64,000 nucleotides of DNA from Primulina eburnea (Eukaryota; Streptophyta; Magnoliopsida; Lamiales; Gesneriaceae): positions 4,340,001 through 4,404,000 of the forward strand of contig NC_133116.1 in the NCBI RefSeq assembly GCF_022965805.1, in the 5' to 3' direction. The notes under the pieces were generated by a model, which saw only the letters and a program-made list of their open reading frames with translations, was not told the origin of the DNA and ran no database searches. Made by a program: the position numbers and the translations under genes. Below are positions 1 to 11,920 of this stretch, one piece after another; positions within the stretch are counted from its first letter, which is position 1; each line of letters starts with the position of its first letter.

Positions 1-656
1 ATTTGAGTAATAGTATTTTTTTTTAATATAGACTAATTCAGTCATCGATCTGATTATGATTTGAACAAACTCTTGAAATTTAGATGACATCAGTATAGTA
101 GAATATGCGATTTCTAAACATCCTTCCAAAAAATTCAATGTGCGATTCAATCCCAGTTCAAATTTGTGTCTATGATATATACAGATTACAAGTGTGCTTC
201 ATTTCGATCGGATTTTGATATAAAGATATAGGCATCCATGAAAACAATATTTATATAAGAGTAGTATGAAATATCCTATTCAAACATAGATCGGACACAT
301 CGTTGTTTGTTGGATTGTATTTATGAGCCACCTACTAATATATTGTAAACTTTACGTTCTAGTTATTCATTTATGAACGTGATAGAAGTATGTCAGATAT
401 TCCAAATTGACTGGATTAAAATTTTAAAATTTGGGATCTCTCAATAGTTGATCTATATCAGTGCAGCCATTTTTGCCGTTAATTCTTTGTTAATCATTGG
501 CAAATAAATTGTGTATATAAACTTAACCTTTATCGATAGATACCGCCTCTTTTTGGATGCTTATAAATATTTTATCGCATAATTAAGTATAATTTTAACA
601 TTCGCTCATTTTTATTCATCTTATATTAATATAACTTTAGACGATCATTTGTAAGG
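1..656. other. Left-edge intergenic DNA
   Basis: AT-rich sequence with no coding region I can support on either strand. It ends at the first copy of the dispersed GTGAGACGGTCTCAC element. Confidence 0.5.
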
Positions 657-838
657 TAAAAACTTGTGTGAGACGGTCTCACGGGTCGTATTTGTGAGAC
701 GGATCTCTTTTTTGGGTCACCTATGAAAAAGTATTACTTTTTATGCTAAGATTATTACTTTTTATTGTGAATATGGGTAGGGTTGACCCGTCTCACAGAT
801 TATGACCCGTGAGACGGTATCACATGAGACTCACTCCA
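657..838 (+). mobile_element. MITE of the GTGAGACGGTCTCAC family, copy 1
   Basis: About 180 bp. Near each end it carries the near-palindrome GTGAGACGG(T)CTCAC, with a second GTGAGACGG-type motif just inside. The core contains the stretches GTATTACTTTTTATGCTAAG and TTATTGTGAATATGGGTAGG. The same layout recurs at seven other places in the window, in both orientations. It has no coding capacity, so it is a non-autonomous element or a short repeat. Confidence 0.75.
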
Positions 839-901
839 TATCTAATATACTTTATTTAATTAGGATGATTTTCATAATGTTACATTAATCAGATAATTTA
901 C

Positions 902-904
<3 letters not shown>

Positions 905-966
<62 letters not shown>
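905..966. repeat. (TA)n microsatellite
   Basis: About 62 bp of alternating TA. It lies downstream of the minus-strand DREB gene. Confidence 0.95.
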
Positions 967-970
<4 letters not shown>

Positions 971-1111
971 AAAATGCTAAATAATTGAAAGAGCAGATTG
1001 TTGCCATTATTTAATAATACTTTAATTACATTAAATTTGTAGTATTTGATTTTCGGCAGGGAACCTCGGAATGCTGGCAATGGACACAGCAGCGAGTAAG
1101 AAAATTACATG

Positions 1112-1888
1112 TCAATAGTTCCACAGCAAGGTTTCAAAACAGATTGAACTTCCGGCCCAGCCATCATCCAGACCTTCGCCGGCGGCATGCCATGGCGGAA
1201 GAGGGTCTAACCACCCTTCCTCCATCGATGTGTCGATGTAGACAAAGTCGTTTCTCAGTTCTGTTGAATCGGGACACGGTCCCAGATCAGGCAACACCAC
1301 AATTTCACTCAATTGATCTTCGGATGATGTTGATAAATCCGCCGTAGAAGTTAGGGACGAGTTTGAAATAGCGGAAGACAATGAAGGAGAAGAGGAGGAG
1401 GAAGAAGAAATGCACGCCGGTGATGATTTCAAATCAAACATCTCCATCGCCGCCGCCTTCACGGCGGCGGCCTGGACGTCTCTGGGGCTGAGCGACGCCG
1501 GCCGCGGAAGCAGGCCCGCGAGTTCCGGGAAATTGAGCGTTGCAGAACTACCCTTGATGCTCAGCGACGCCACGTCGTGCGCACGAGCCGCCATTTCGGC
1601 TGTGTTGAAAGTCCCGAGCCATATGCGCGACTTCTTGCGTGGCTCCCGGATTTCGGACACCCATTTTCCCCAGTTCCTCATCCGGACCCCCCGGAAGACG
1701 GGATGCTTACTGCTACTCGTGGATTCACGGCTTCTCTTGATCTTCGCGCAAGCGGCTCCCGGCTGCCGCCCCTCCGCCTTGTTCACGGCGGACGAATTGA
1801 ATTGAAGTTGAGTGGAAGCTAGGGAAGATAATGGGGAGGATACAGTGTTGGCTTCTGACTGATCTGAATTCAGATTTTCTGCACTCAT
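1112..1888 (-). CDS. DREB/ERF-type AP2 transcription factor (A-4 like)
   Basis: Nuclear DNA-binding transcription factor of the AP2/ERF family, 258 aa, encoded by one exon, as is usual for DREB genes. The AP2 domain spans roughly residues 63-121 and shows the core [18 protein letters not shown], the strand motif RIWLGTF, and [14 protein letters not shown] followed by LNFP. The valine in KWVSEI and the glutamate in IREP are the residues that mark DREB-type binding to DRE/CRT (GCC-GAC-like) sites. Basic residues (KIKRSR) precede the domain. A serine- and acid-rich C-terminal half follows, and the protein ends in LLWNY, typical of the A-4 (TINY-like) group. A TATA box lies about 80 bp upstream of the start. 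I infer a stress- or development-related regulator; the exact orthologue cannot be set from sequence alone. Confidence 0.93.
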   Translation of the reverse strand: MSAENLNSDQSEANTVSSPLSSLASTQLQFNSSAVNKAEGRQPGAACAKIKRSRESTSSSKHPVFRGVRMRNWGKWVSEIREPRKKSRIWLGTFNTAEMAARAHDVASLSIKGSSATLNFPELAGLLPRPASLSPRDVQAAAVKAAAMEMFDLKSSPACISSSSSSSPSLSSAISNSSLTSTADLSTSSEDQLSEIVVLPDLGPCPDSTELRNDFVYIDTSMEEGWLDPLPPWHAAGEGLDDGWAGSSICFETLLWNY

Positions 1889-1964
1889 TTCTTGATGTCA
1901 GCAGCCTCCCTATACGTAACACCGTTTTGATATTTATTAGTAATTCAATTTTCAAGAATGTCTC

Positions 1965-1972
1965 TATTTATA
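1965..1972 (-). promoter_or_regulatory. TATA box of the DREB/ERF gene
   Basis: On the minus strand the sequence reads TATAAATAGAGA, a canonical plant TATA box, 77-84 bp upstream of the ATG. It implies a 5' leader of about 50 nt. Confidence 0.6.
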
Positions 1973-2107
1973 TTTTCCATTTAATTTTCCATACTAAGAA
2001 TACAAAATCTAAAGAAAGAAAATTGGGTTTCTTCGAAAATGTAGAAAACTTTAGCTGACAAATATGTAGCATGCAGTTGAAGCTTATTGATCGACGCTAA
2101 CTGTATG

Positions 2108-2155
2108 TGTGTGTGTCTATATATATATATACATATAGAGAGAGAGAGAGAGAGC
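2108..2155. repeat. Compound (TG)n-(TA)n-(GA)n microsatellite
   Basis: Short runs of TG, then TA, then about nine GA units in direct succession. They lie upstream of the DREB gene. Confidence 0.85.
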
Positions 2156-4579
2156 TTATACTCAATACACACGCAAGTCCATGGAAATTCCGTCGCTAAT
2201 TCATCTTTAATCATGATTTATAACGGATTTCGGTCCACGATTAATCCATCGTTTATCAAGATTTCCGTCACTAAATCCGTAGCTAATCAGTTTCCTTTTC
2301 AAGTGTTGTCACGACGGATAGGCTCATTCCATCCATTCTGAGATTTTATTTTTCACAAATGCCCAATTAAGATAACACTTCACAGAAAAGTCATATCCTG
2401 AAAACTTATTGTATTCTCTGTGGCCTCTCTATTTCATAAAATTTTATTAACAATTTGTTTCGAAATTAATTTCCAAGAAATAAATTAATACCGATGGATC
2501 TCCATTTCTTCTCTTGAATTACCAAGGTTGATTGGATTCTCTTCATCAAGCATTTATGATAACTTATTACGCATTAAATTTTTTACTTTTGGTCGATAAT
2601 TTGGAACAGTTGGATGTCATAGCGATGTCCATATTTGTCGAATGCAACACGTGACATTGTCACATCGAAGATAAATTTCAATCGTATGTCGACTTAGGAT
2701 AATTTTTAGGGCAATGTTGTTTGTAATCGGGCGTAATGCATTTGGGATTTCGTCCAAGGGTTTAAACTCGTTCAGATCTTTATTTATTTTTCGATCTTTA
2801 TTCGTTAGTTGTATACATTTTGAATATTGACTAAGTTGTGAGATTGGTAAATCAGAGTACATTAGAGGTAAGATTTTTAATGAAATGAACATATATAGCT
2901 GACATTAGAGATTGAATTTTATGTTGATGTGGTGTAATTCTTCAGGTCATCTCTTTTCCACTCATCGACTAATGGCCATGAACTCCATTGATATCACTCA
3001 GACTATTGTACGGTTTAAAATATTTGAACTGTGACATCACCTTCAGCTATAACAACAATTTGCGTACATATAATATCTACAAGTGCTCACAGTTTGGAAA
3101 TTCTCTGCTATAGTTGTGGACTGAATTTGAGTTGGTCCCAGTGACCGACAAATCGGACAACTCAGAGGTCTAATAAGCAAATGGTTCCAATTTCAATGCG
3201 GGAGAGAATTATGTATTTGAGCGTGTCCTACGAAATAAAATAATTGTTTTTGTGAATCGAAGATGTGTTTGGATTTCCTTTGTTTTTTTGTTGTTTTAGG
3301 ACGAGTCTGGTAAATTTTTGTCTAATCAAATCCATAAGGGCGAGGGAGAGGCCTATGCCACCTTAGGCCTAAGGGCGATGGAACATATGTTTGTATTTCG
3401 AGGAAAGGATGTTTTGTTTTTTTACAAATGTTTATATAGAAGACTTCTCTTTGTAAAGCTGCTCCCTCATTGTGAGGCATGGAAGACATCTAACAGTGAT
3501 TGGGTAAAAGATAACCAGACACTTGGTGAGAAAGTTTTCCCGGTAACTCAGAATTTATTACGCGAAGAAAACAAAAGGATTCGAGTCACACCACAGCCAT
3601 TTATTAAAATGTTTCCCATTTTTTTCAAACTCCGTCTTTTAAACAAAAAGGTTACCAAATTATTATGAAAAAAATGTAATACAAGGCAAAGGAAAGAAGA
3701 TAAAGCATTGCATACTAAGGACTACTGTTTCAATCCAGGGCTATAGGACAATGATGATTCCTTTTTAATAATGTTATCGAGGGTAAAATTTTACTTATTT
3801 TTTTATATGTTTGATGTGGCTACTGCATGAAAAGTAGAACAATTTGATCCAAAGATTATCCATATATCGTGTCTGGAAGAAAGAAATCTCTTACTGGTCT
3901 CAGTTGGACATTTTTAATGTACTGGACAGACTCAAAAGTTTTTTCGACTTAACAGCCATGCGAATTGATCAACAGCTACCATAGCTCGAGACGCTGAACC
4001 AGTCGAGCCCTCGTATCTGCAAAATTCAATCATATCGATGTCACAGAGAATCATTTGTTCCTTATCATTGAGTGAGAGGAGACAAATTATTGAGGCTTAG
4101 TAACTTTGATGGGGTTGGGTGTTGGCTACATTAGGAGTGAAAATGATCCCATCAGGCCCTATTCTATCCCCTGGCCTCACCATTATAGTCCCAATATTTA
4201 GTTCATACTGGGTGATAAAGCCAGACCAGTTGATGAAAATCGTACGACAAATATATTTCTAGGTTAAGAACCAGGTTTCGGATCAGTTCTATTTGGTTCG
4301 AGTTCCACGAGGATCAGACCAGATTATCAGGTTTTTACCCTCCTAAACACGGGTGCAAAACTTTAATTCCAAACTAACCAGATAAAATACGGAATTAAAT
4401 AGCATGGATAATAAAGAACTGATGGAAATAAAGTCCCAGGAATAAAAAAATATAGATGCATCTTGTTTGTATTCACTAGGGGAAATCATTTTCCTTGCCC
4501 TAAATTACACCAGATATTACCGGAAAAAAAAAATTTCTTATCTCCCAAATATATTTTCACACTTGGTCATAGCCATAAG
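2156..4579. other. Intergenic DNA, no supported gene
   Basis: About 2.4 kb without a convincing coding region. Around 2180-2330 there are several diverged CCGTCGCTAAT / CCGTCACTAAATCCG-type motifs, which look like the sub-terminal repeats of a decayed DNA transposon, but no ends can be defined. A 116-residue open frame at 3318-3668 shows no recognisable domain and I do not accept it as a gene. Confidence 0.4.
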
Positions 4580-4835
4580 TGCTGTTTTCGGAAAAGAGAA
4601 CTTTTATTCAAATATCAAATCATGTCATGAATTGAATTGATAATGGTCGCACATCATATATAAAGTATATGAATTTTTTGAATTGATGAAAAATTCAGCT
4701 AAGAAAAATGGGTATGTTATGCTTTTCATCAATTCAAAAAATTCATATACTTTATATATGATGTGCGACCATTATCAATTCAATTCATGACATGATTTGA
4801 TATTTGAATAAAAGTTCTCTTTTCCCAAAACAGCA
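4580..4835. repeat. Long near-perfect inverted repeat (113-bp arms, 30-nt loop)
   Basis: The left arm 4580-4692 and the right arm 4723-4835 are reverse complements over 113 bp with a single mismatch visible (TTTTCGG against TTTTGGG). The loop is 30 nt. A transcript from either strand would fold into a hairpin of more than 110 bp. It lies about 50 bp past the stop codon of the unnamed minus-strand gene, so it could sit in that gene's 3' UTR. Confidence 0.9.
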
Positions 4836-4884
4836 GACATATATCACAGAAAATGAATACAGACGAGACCAATTCGAAGAATTC

Positions 4885-6561
4885 TTACAGTCCAACCACG
4901 AGAAACGCTGATGTCTGCATCACGATAGCACCTTCACCAGCCTGGTTTGAGCTATTCAAACATCTTGCACAGAAATAGTTCTCATGAATCGAGGTGACTA
5001 GGTCTGCAAGAAATTAAAACCAACATTCTCAAGAATCTGAAAATAACAGTTTCCTGATGTTGCCATTAGCATTTCTATCAACTATAGACAGCTCATTCAA
5101 AATATGGACATACTGATTTCAACAAGCTCATTCTAAATATGGACATTCTTGATTTCATCATATTGAGGTGACTAAAAACACTGTTTTCATGTACTTGAAG
5201 AATAACAACGCTAGGAAATAATATTAATGGAAAATTGATGAGATAAAGATAACATCATATGATTTGGCAAACTCACATTGGTTTGTCCCAACAAAGAAGA
5301 ACTCAGTCTGGAGTTTGTTTTTCTTAACAAAAGCAACAAGCTGACTTAGCTCGATGGGATCTGCTTTCATGCCCTCTTGCTCTGCACTAAAAGAACTCAA
5401 ATCAAGCCTCAAAACACTGTGTTTGCAGCCTAGCGAACATGGACGAAGCAAATAATAACAGTAGAATATCGTAAGACATGTCAAACATAAGTCAGAACTT
5501 TAAAACAAGAATAACAAAGTCTGTGCCCCAAACATCCAAGCAAATAGATTTTGAAGAATAACAAAAATAGTCAAGAATAAAAGGATTTTGGGAAAATTCT
5601 GGATTTCAAAGATTCCATTTTCACTGATCTTATAAGTCAGAAAATCCGAGTTCAAGTGGGAATATAAAAGGAGGCAGAATTTTTAATTATGTGGACTTTT
5701 GGATCAGAGTTTAGATGGCAAAAGGTTGAGAAATTTCAAAATATTGAAGATAGTATACGAAGCAAAGTTCAAAACCCCCATAGTCCTTTCTCGAATAAAA
5801 TTGCATATTTATTTATTCAATTTATTTAGCTTAGAAATAAATCAACTCTCAAGTTTATTTTTTCGTAACTTAGGTTTGAGAAATTAAATATCTAATTATT
5901 AAATAATAATTCTCTAATCATTAAAAAATAATCTTTGTGGAAACAATTTTGGACTAAATCCAAATACATTACTGATTAACCTAGAGTACTGGCTAGTCCA
6001 TTTAATTTTAAAGAGAATCCGGATGATTCTATAGTGGATGAATTTGTTCGAGACTCCCTTCACAACCCACTGGTGATGTTCTGTGAATTCATTGGTGTTC
6101 GATGAGAGGAGAATAACAAGCAGATTCTCCGGATAAAAAGGGCAATTTATTTTTCCAAAAAAAAATGTAGGTATAGGTAAAACGATTGTGGAAACACTCA
6201 CATGATAGATAGTAGACGAGAAGGTCCAGTTGGATCATAGTTTAGCAACAATGCAGCCTTCAGTGGTGGACCTAAACGTCATATAATTCTGTTAAAATCA
6301 GAAGATGGCAATGAAAAATCTGTCTGTGGCATTGGGAGACAATGACAAAGTAGACCAAAAATCTTGTTGAGGGGAGATAAACGTACAAAGGGCCAAAACA
6401 TGTATTTGAAAATACGAGTTTTTCATTTGAAAGGTGGAGCATCGACAGGGATTTAAAAATGATTCAAATGCTCCAAGATTACCTAAACAACCCACATTGT
6501 TTGCTGCCCATTTTTCCCAAATTTTGTGCACGAAACTCCAGTCCACATTCATCTTCAGCAA
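4885..6561 (-). CDS. Conserved protein of unknown function, 3' exons (5' end not found)
   Basis: I do not recognise the family. Four minus-strand exons join in perfect phase: 6492-6561, 6202-6271, 5277-5386 and 4885-5003 (stop TAA), giving 122 codons. Every junction has a GT donor and an AG acceptor. The product reads LLKMNVDWSFVHKIWEKWAA, then a segment with LLLNYDPTGPSRLLSII, then AEQEGMKADPIELSQLVAF, TNQYLVTSIHENYFCARC, and ends SAFLVVGL. The consistent phases, intron spacing and soluble globular composition argue for a real gene. Exon 6492-6561 starts at a splice acceptor, so at least one exon is expected further upstream, but none is convincing before about 7.0 kb. The gene may therefore be a 5'-truncated copy. 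If translation starts inside the first visible exon, the first ATG is the methionine in LLKMNV. Confidence 0.6.
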
Positions 6562-7029
6562 CTGCAAAACATCAAAATGAAAAGGACAAAATTTTTACTC
6601 GAAAAAGAAAAATTCCCGCACGAGGCAAATGGAACACGGTCATTTCATCAAGCAGTTCCCATGCATTCTTCATCAATCATCCCCGTTTCGTTCCAGTGAT
6701 GCAATGACTCGAGCAGTTACATTATCATTCGAATTTTAAACAGGCACATAGTAAATTGAGACGTAAAATAAGGTCTTTAAATCAAATTTGAGGCTTCTTA
6801 ATCAAATTAATCGAAAATTTTCGGAAAGGAGAGTACACCCAGTAATTTTCACGCATCCCGCCTACCAAATGCACTTAATGGCCCTGTAAACCAAATAGAA
6901 AGTGACAGTAGCGCAGTAGCAGATGCTTGGGATCATGAATCGCAGAGCTTCACTTCCATGTCCTACAGCTCAAGTCGCTTGATGTAAAAGATGGGGGATA
7001 AATTAATAAGTTCTTTGTCCATATTTTCT
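6562..7029. other. Possible 5' region of the unnamed gene
   Basis: Contains the splice acceptor and polypyrimidine tract for the first visible exon of the minus-strand gene, but no clear upstream coding exon. Confidence 0.3.
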
Positions 7030-7171
7030 CAATCGAAAATGTCTCATGCGACAAAGATATCTTATTTGAGTAATTCATGAAAAAATATTATTTTTATTAT
7101 GAATATGAGTAAGATTGATCCGTCTCACAGATTAAGATCAATGAGACGGTCACAAATAAAACTTATTCTTA
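7030..7171 (+). mobile_element. MITE of the GTGAGACGGTCTCAC family, copy 2 (degraded)
   Basis: Shares the core (GAAAAAATATTATTTTTATTATGAATATG) only in diverged form, and its right end reads CCGTCTCACAGATTAAGATC followed by GAGACGGTCAC. The left end is eroded. Confidence 0.55.
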
Positions 7172-7442
7172 ATTTATTTATTTTGATTTATTCAGGCAAA
7201 AATGATTTATATATTATAATATTAACGATATTTTCTTAGTCGACCATGTTGTATTTTAATTTGCTTAGTTTGGTTTATTTCGACAAAAATGATTTACATA
7301 ATATAATATTAAGTCCGGTAATTTATCTAATATATATACAATGAATAATGTTTTGCAGGTAACCCTGTCAACAAGAAAATGTAAACAGTTTTCAAACTTT
7401 ATGAAAAACAGCAATTTCAAAGGCTCAACTGAACAAAATAAT

Positions 7443-7625
7443 TTAGAGTCTGTCTGTTGTGATGGTCTCACGAATTTTTATTAGTGAAACGGATCAATCC
7501 TATCGATATTCACAATAAAAAATAATACACTTAACATAAAAGTAATATTTTTTCATGGATGACCCAAAAAAGAGATTTGTCTCACAAAATACGACCCGTG
7601 AGATCGTCTCACACAAATTTTTGCC
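7443..7625 (-). mobile_element. MITE of the GTGAGACGGTCTCAC family, copy 3
   Basis: Reverse orientation. Ends near ATGGTCTCACGAATTTTTA on the left and GTGAGATCGTCTCACACAAA on the right, with the shared core ATTCACAATAAAAAATAATA between them. Confidence 0.7.
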
Positions 7626-8355
7626 AATGATTTATGAATGACAGCAGTTTCAATTAACAAACCAACGTCTAATGAAAAATCATACTTTATAGAGTAAATT
7701 AGCATCACATTAAAATTCATAATTATTTGTTAATATTTTCGACTCTGATAAAAAAAATTATATATTATAATCTAGGACTTTACAAATATGCATCGGATAA
7801 GCCATTAAAAATTAAAAGAAAAATAAGAATACGACCGACTAGTAAGCAGCCAGTCGTGTCATCCACCATTCGTTGGCTGTCTTTGTTTTGAAAGGAACGC
7901 GCCACTAACCATTCCAATTGCCCATCGACTAACCAAAATTTGTACCTAACCATATGCACAAAAAATCGAGGCAAGGAAGATTTTCTTCTACTCAATTTTT
8001 TTTAAAAAAATTTATTTCTTAAACTATAAATTATAGTATTTACAATTTATAAGGTTTGATTTTTTTTTAATCTAAAAGGCTTGATTATTTTACATAATAA
8101 TGAAAGGAATGAGTTAGAGCTTCGTCAAAATTCTAAATTTAAACTCGTTTTGTGTAGTAATTTTACACGATGCATGTCATTTTAATTTTTTTATAATTTT
8201 TGTGTAAAAAATTATGTATTATTTTATTAGGATATATCATTTATATGTTAACGAGTAGATAAAATTTATTGAGATATAGAAAATTAAAAAAAAAACATAA
8301 AAAATATACAAAAATTGTTAATAAATTCACGCAAATAAATTACTAACAAATATAA

Positions 8356-8540
8356 AGTAGGTATTTTGTGAGACAGTCTCACGAATCTTTATCTATGAGA
8401 CGAGTCAACTTCATCGATATTCACAATAAAAAATAATACTATTAGCATAAAAAGTAATATTTTTTTCGTGAATGATCCAAATAAAAAATTTATTTTACAA
8501 AATACGATATGTGAAAACGTCTGATATAAATTTTTTTCAT
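8356..8540 (-). mobile_element. MITE of the GTGAGACGGTCTCAC family, copy 4 (diverged)
   Basis: Reverse orientation, with a left end GTGAGACAGTCTCACGAATC, the core ATTCACAATAAAAAATAATA and a decayed right end. It lies about 190 bp upstream of the transporter start codon. Confidence 0.65.
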
Positions 8541-8731
8541 ATTATAAATGATTAAAAAAAATTGATATCACAAATAACTAACTAGTAAGTATGAGTTGCT
8601 ATCTTTAATAAAATAGGAAATATTATATATTTTTTATTTACCCCCAAACGAAGTACGAACCATCCCCATCGTCAGAGACGAGCATGCTATTACCAATTTA
8701 ATCAGAGTCTACGAGGTCTGGACCGCCGCCA

Positions 8732-10875
8732 GTGGAACAATTTCGAAGTCTAATGGCGGGGCAATCGCGGAAGTGGATGATCCTGGTGGCGACGATATGG
8801 ATTCAGGCGTTCACGGGTACGAATTTCGATTTCTCGGCTTACTCTTCGGAGATGAAGATGAAGCTCGGGGTACCGCAGGTGCAGCTGAACTACCTCGCCA
8901 CGGCATCTGACTTCGGAAAGGCGTTGGGGTGGTCGTCGGGACTGGCTCTCAATAATCTTCCGCTGTGGACGGTGATGTTTACGGCGGCGAGCATGGGGTT
9001 GGTCGGGTACGGCGTGCAATGGTTGGTGATAAACGGTACGGTCGCGCCGCCGTATTTCGTGGTTAGGTTTCTGCCAGTCCCTCGAACGTGTTGCGTGTCT
9101 GATTGGCTCACACAAATTAATTCTCACTTCTCCTAAATTAAATTAAATTAAATTAAATTAAGATAATATTAACCTATTTATTGTTTTTTATTTATCCATT
9201 AAATTTACATATGAAACATTTTTCATATTAATAACACTCAATTTATTTTCTGTTGCTAGGTACTTCTACTGTGCTTATTGGCTGGATGCAGCATCTGTTG
9301 GTTTAATACTGTCTGCTTTGTTCTGTGCGTAAGGAATTTCCCATCCAATCGTCCGCTTGCTGTGTCTCTCATGGTGAGCTTCAATGGCATAAGTGCAGCC
9401 TTATACAACCTTGCTGCAAAGTCATTTAGCCCTTCATCAACTTCGGTGTACCTTCTTCTTAATGCATTGCTTCCCCTTGTCACATCGATTGTAGCACTTA
9501 TCCCGATTCTTCGACAACCCCCTGTGGTTACTCTCCCCCCTGATGCCATTAAACGTGATAAAGTTACGTTCCTCCTGTTAAATTTTTTAGCGGTCATCAC
9601 CGGCCTATACCTTCTTTTCCTCCATCCGTCGAACATGTTCATGGCTTGTTTACTTTTCGCTGGCGCCATATGTCTTCTAGTCCTCCCCTTATGTATCCCT
9701 GGTATCATCTATGCCCGAGAGTGGTTCAACGACGCTATTTACACGAGTTTCTTTCTTCACGGATTTACCCTTGTTGACGTGGAGGATCTTGAACTACACA
9801 AGCAGCTCCTTAGTCGAGAGAATAGTTCGGTAAATTGTATGATCTCTTCCCCTGATGTTGATGGATCAATGAATGAAATGCCGAGACAGAACATGAGGAC
9901 TACCGAAGGTTGTTCTTGTGACATCATTATCAAGAAAGATCGACTCGTGACGCTCGGAGAAGAGCATAAAGCAAAAATGCTCACCCGCAGGTTGGATTTT
10001 TGGTTGTACTTTGTAGCATATTTTTGTGGGGGAACGATTGGTTTGGTGTACAGCAATAATCTTGGGCAGATAGCACAGTCACTAGGCCACAGTTCATTCA
10101 ATTCAAGACTCATCACTATATATTCCTCTTTTTCATTCTTTGGCCGTCTGCTTTCAGCTGCTCCGGACTTCATGCGACCGTAAGTAAATATAATTTCATG
10201 ACTTTGATAACCATGCAAACCTTATGTTGCAATGTATTTCTCTCTTGACCATATTACTACTAAGTTTCTACCAATTAAAACTCAACGCTCTCATTGTTGA
10301 TACATTTAGGAATGTTGATACAAAATGAACACATTTACAGGAAGGCGTCCTTCGCAAGAACCGGATGGCTTACTGTTGCAATCCTGCCTACTCCAATCGC
10401 CTTTGTTTTGCTTGCAGTAGCTGGCAGTGATATGATGGCAGTTCAAGTTGGCACAGCCTTAATCGGGTTCAGCTCCGGATTCATCTTTGCAGCCGCGGTT
10501 ACGATAACATCCGAGCTATTTGGGCCCAACAGTGTTGGTGTAAACCACAACATTCTTATCGCAAACATCCCCATCGGTTCACTTGTTTATGGCTTTCTTG
10601 CTGCCATTGTTTATGACATGAATGGTACAACCACCACGGGACTATTGGGTGATCCAATAGTGTGCATGGGCAAAAAATGTTATTTCTATACTTTTGTGTG
10701 GTGGGGATGCATTTCTGTTCCTAGGAATAGCAGCCAGTTTACTGTTGTTTTTAAGAACCAGACCTCTTTATCTCGAGTTAGAAAGGAACTTTACATCACC
10801 GACGTTGAACTAGAATTGGCAGCGTTGTTCTATAATGTAAAGAGAATGATTAAGCTTAAATATAGTACACACTGA
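8732..10875 (+). CDS. Nodulin-like/MFS membrane transporter, NFD4-like (C-terminal frameshift)
   Basis: Multi-pass membrane protein with an N-terminal nodulin-like domain and MFS-type helices. Family members sit in plasma or organelle membranes; substrates are mostly unknown. Exons: 8732-9061, 9260-10179, and from 10341, with matching phases. Exon 1 encodes the opening RKWMILVATIWIQAFTGTN. Exon 2 carries NFPSNRPLAVSLMVSFNG and AALYNLAAKSF, then a hydrophilic loop. Exon 3 carries ARTGWLTVAILPTPIAF and GSDMMAVQVGTALIGFSSG. Around 10711-10717, after FVWWGC, the family-like reading (FLGIAASLLLFLRTRPLY) moves to the next frame, consistent with one extra base in ATTTCTG. That frame stops at 10813, giving about 573 aa, the usual family length. 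As written, the frame runs to 10875 with an unrelated tail. The indel may be an assembly error or a real mutation. Confidence 0.85.
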
Positions 10876-10912
10876 ATCTGTATCAAGTCAAGTGTTCTTT
10901 GTTTTGTTCTTC

Positions 10913-10951
10913 CTTTTCCTTCTCCCTTTCCCTTTCCCTTTCCCTTTCCCG
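10913..10951. repeat. CTTTCC-type hexanucleotide repeat
   Basis: About five units of CCCTTT in tandem just after the transporter stop codon. The run is a purine tract on the minus strand. Confidence 0.8.
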
Positions 10952-11740
10952 TCTAAGTCCAGTTCATGCCCTCGTTGCAATTTATTGAAATCGCAGTCTT
11001 TTGGTTGTCGGAAGTTATCCACAAATGGCATGAAAGAAATTAATATAAGCTGAGATTGCTCCTTTAATCCCCTTGAAAATATTGATTCAGTAGTAAGAGC
11101 CACGTGATATGTACTGGTAGTGGTGTAAACAAGCAATTGTGCATGGTCTCGTGTGTTTCTTCAGCACATTTTCCACCAATTTATAGGGACTAACTAGTTT
11201 AAGGGTACATTTGAATGGAAGGATTTTATTTGAAAGAATGAATTTGATTCGAAGAAGGGATCAAATGAAACATCATATGGTTATTTTTGTGTATTTAAAA
11301 TTCATCATATATAGTTGATTAGAAATTCATTTAAATTTATTTCACTTATACAACCTACACTAATACAACCTAAGAGAATTTCATTATTCTAGACCATCTC
11401 AAAATTCTATTTTTAAAATAACATACTTTATAAAACATTTTAAAAAATAGTAGTACATAGTTTCAAAACCAAAATAAATAAATTTTGGGATGAGCTAGAA
11501 TAATGAAAATCCCTATCATTGACTTGGATAGAAAATTTTGATTCGAAAAAAGATATTTAATTTTGGGAGGTATTTGAGGGGTGAATTTGAAATAACACTT
11601 AATTTAAATTGATTTATCATAATCATCGTTACATTTATCTAAGTTAAAAAATGATGAATTAATTCATCAAAACAACCAAATATATTCGAAATTCGCAGCT
11701 TTAAATCTCTCAACCCAAACACAAACTAACTTTTGCGACA
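10952..11740. other. Intergenic DNA
   Basis: No coding region seen. The stretch from about 11205 to 11720 starts with GGGTACATTTGAATGGAAGG and ends near CCCAAACACAAACTAAC, and could be an old MITE, but the ends are not clear enough to call. Confidence 0.35.
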
Positions 11741-11920
11741 AAAACTTGTGTGAGACGATCTCACGGATCGACTTTGTGAGACGGATCTCTTATTTGGATC
11801 ATCCATGAAAAAATATAATCTTTTATGCTAAGAGTATTACTTTTTATTGTGAATATGGATAAGGTTGTCCCGTCTCACATATTAGTATCCGTGAGACGGT
11901 CTCACATGAGACTCACTCAA
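11741..11920 (+). mobile_element. MITE of the GTGAGACGGTCTCAC family, copy 5
   Basis: Left end AAAAACTTGTGTGAGACGAT, right end GTGAGACGGTCTCACATGAG, intact core. Another copy in the same orientation starts about 95 bp downstream. Confidence 0.75.

Noticed and set aside
3318..3668. 116-codon open frame, plus strand
   Set aside because: No recognisable domain, uneven composition, and surrounded by non-coding sequence; likely chance.
8750..9127. 125-codon minus-strand open frame
   Set aside because: Antisense shadow of the GC-rich first exon of the transporter.
9256..9708. 150-codon minus-strand open frame
   Set aside because: Antisense shadow of transporter exon 2.
10888..11136. 82-codon minus-strand open frame ending in a Lys/Gly-rich run
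   Set aside because: Its basic tail is the translated CCCTTT hexanucleotide repeat.
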